Part shown: positions 63,836 through 64,000 of the stretch, one piece after another
Position numbering within the stretch: the stretch's first letter is position 1
Layout of the letters: each line of letters starts with the position of its first letter
Source of the DNA: Clostridium sp. KNHs205
Lineage (GTDB): Bacteria > Bacillota > Clostridia > Lachnospirales > Lachnospiraceae
Assembly (NCBI RefSeq): GCF_000702945.1
Contig: NZ_JNLE01000003.1
Span: 3,023,501-3,087,500 of the forward strand
DNA length: 64,000 nucleotides
Reading direction: 5' to 3'
Translations under genes and position numbers: made by a program
Notes under the pieces: generated by a model
The model's database searches: none
The model's input: only the letters and a program-made list of their open reading frames with translations
What the model was told of the DNA's origin: nothing

Positions 63836-64000
63836 ATGGAACTATTCTATGGTGTGCTCCTGATGCTTGGAGCAATACTGCTGTCAAATATATTGAATCG
63901 AGTTCTTCCTTCTTTTTCTGTTCCGGTTATTCAAATCATACTAGGCATAATAATATCTCTATTTCCTTCAGTGTATCATTTTACTCTTGATCCCGAGCTG
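63836..64000 (+). CDS. cation/proton antiporter, CPA1 family (N-terminal part)
   Basis: An ATG at 63836 opens a frame that runs to the window edge (55 codons). It encodes two hydrophobic segments, with NRVLPSFSVPVIQIILGIII, the pattern of the first helices of NhaP-type Na+/H+ antiporters. The gene continues outside the window, and the ribosome site is weak (AAAGG 12 nt upstream). Confidence 0.7.
   Translation, partial: MELFYGVLLMLGAILLSNILNRVLPSFSVPVIQIILGIIISLFPSVYHFTLDPEL

Overview
The window looks like chromosomal DNA from an anaerobic, plant-fibre-degrading member of the Clostridia, most likely a Lachnospiraceae close to Lachnoclostridium/Anaerocolumna. The evidence is AT-rich DNA, strong GGAGG ribosome binding sites, a free (dockerin-less) GH48 + GH9 cellulase pair with X2 and CBM3 modules as in Clostridium phytofermentans, intracellular oligosaccharide phosphorolysis, many small AraC/LacI/MerR/HxlR regulators, and a VanG-type D-Ala-D-Ser cluster. 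The organism name is inference; gene families come from motifs, not database searches.

Layout. 0-6.6 kb: GH48 exocellulase and GH9 endoglucanase, separated by a T-tract-less hairpin and closed by a strong terminator. 6.6-21.4 kb: mixed small genes, including a truncated 1-phosphofructokinase, a phosphodiesterase, GNATs, an esterase, a Crp/Fnr-anion transporter pair, cupin, HxlR/nitroreductase, MerR/creatininase, a DUF4180-GNAT fusion, an MFS exporter behind a leader-peptide attenuator, and CsoR. Three unrelated AT-rich minisatellites lie here. 21.5-30.9 kb: a divergent AraC regulator and an operon of NagZ-like GH3, ABC sugar importer (ATPase, two permeases, lipoprotein), esterase and beta-phosphoglucomutase. 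31-38 kb: a long palindromic repeat, an NDT/TIR-like orphan protein, a CPx-type metal ATPase with two CsoR-like operators, uridine kinase, and a BlaI/M56 pair with twin operators. 38.5-54.2 kb: a probable beta-1,2-glucooligosaccharide locus with a 1,2-beta-oligoglucan phosphorylase-like GH94, two domain-permuted GH3 enzymes, a CUT1 importer without its own ATPase, and LacI. Mirror-image promoters and operators sit between the two arms. 54.3-61.4 kb: an XRE/membrane-protein pair, then vanR-vanS-vanG-vanXY and a vanT split into separate acyltransferase and racemase genes. 61.5-64 kb: DUF1836 protein, a DnaJ-TPR protein, a membrane protein, and the start of a cation/proton antiporter.

How it fits together. 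Secreted cellulases release cello-oligosaccharides. Dedicated importers bring in glycans, and cytosolic GH3 and GH94 enzymes plus beta-phosphoglucomutase feed them into glycolysis with sparing of ATP. CsoR probably controls a metal ATPase 11 kb away, because both promoters carry the same operator. Envelope defence is represented by the van cluster and the BlaI/M56 pair.

The least-explained material is intergenic. At least six long inverted repeats (about 90-220 bp) sit between genes. Two of them (31.1 and 49.9 kb) belong to one family in opposite orientations, with an invariant loop and compensatory stem changes.
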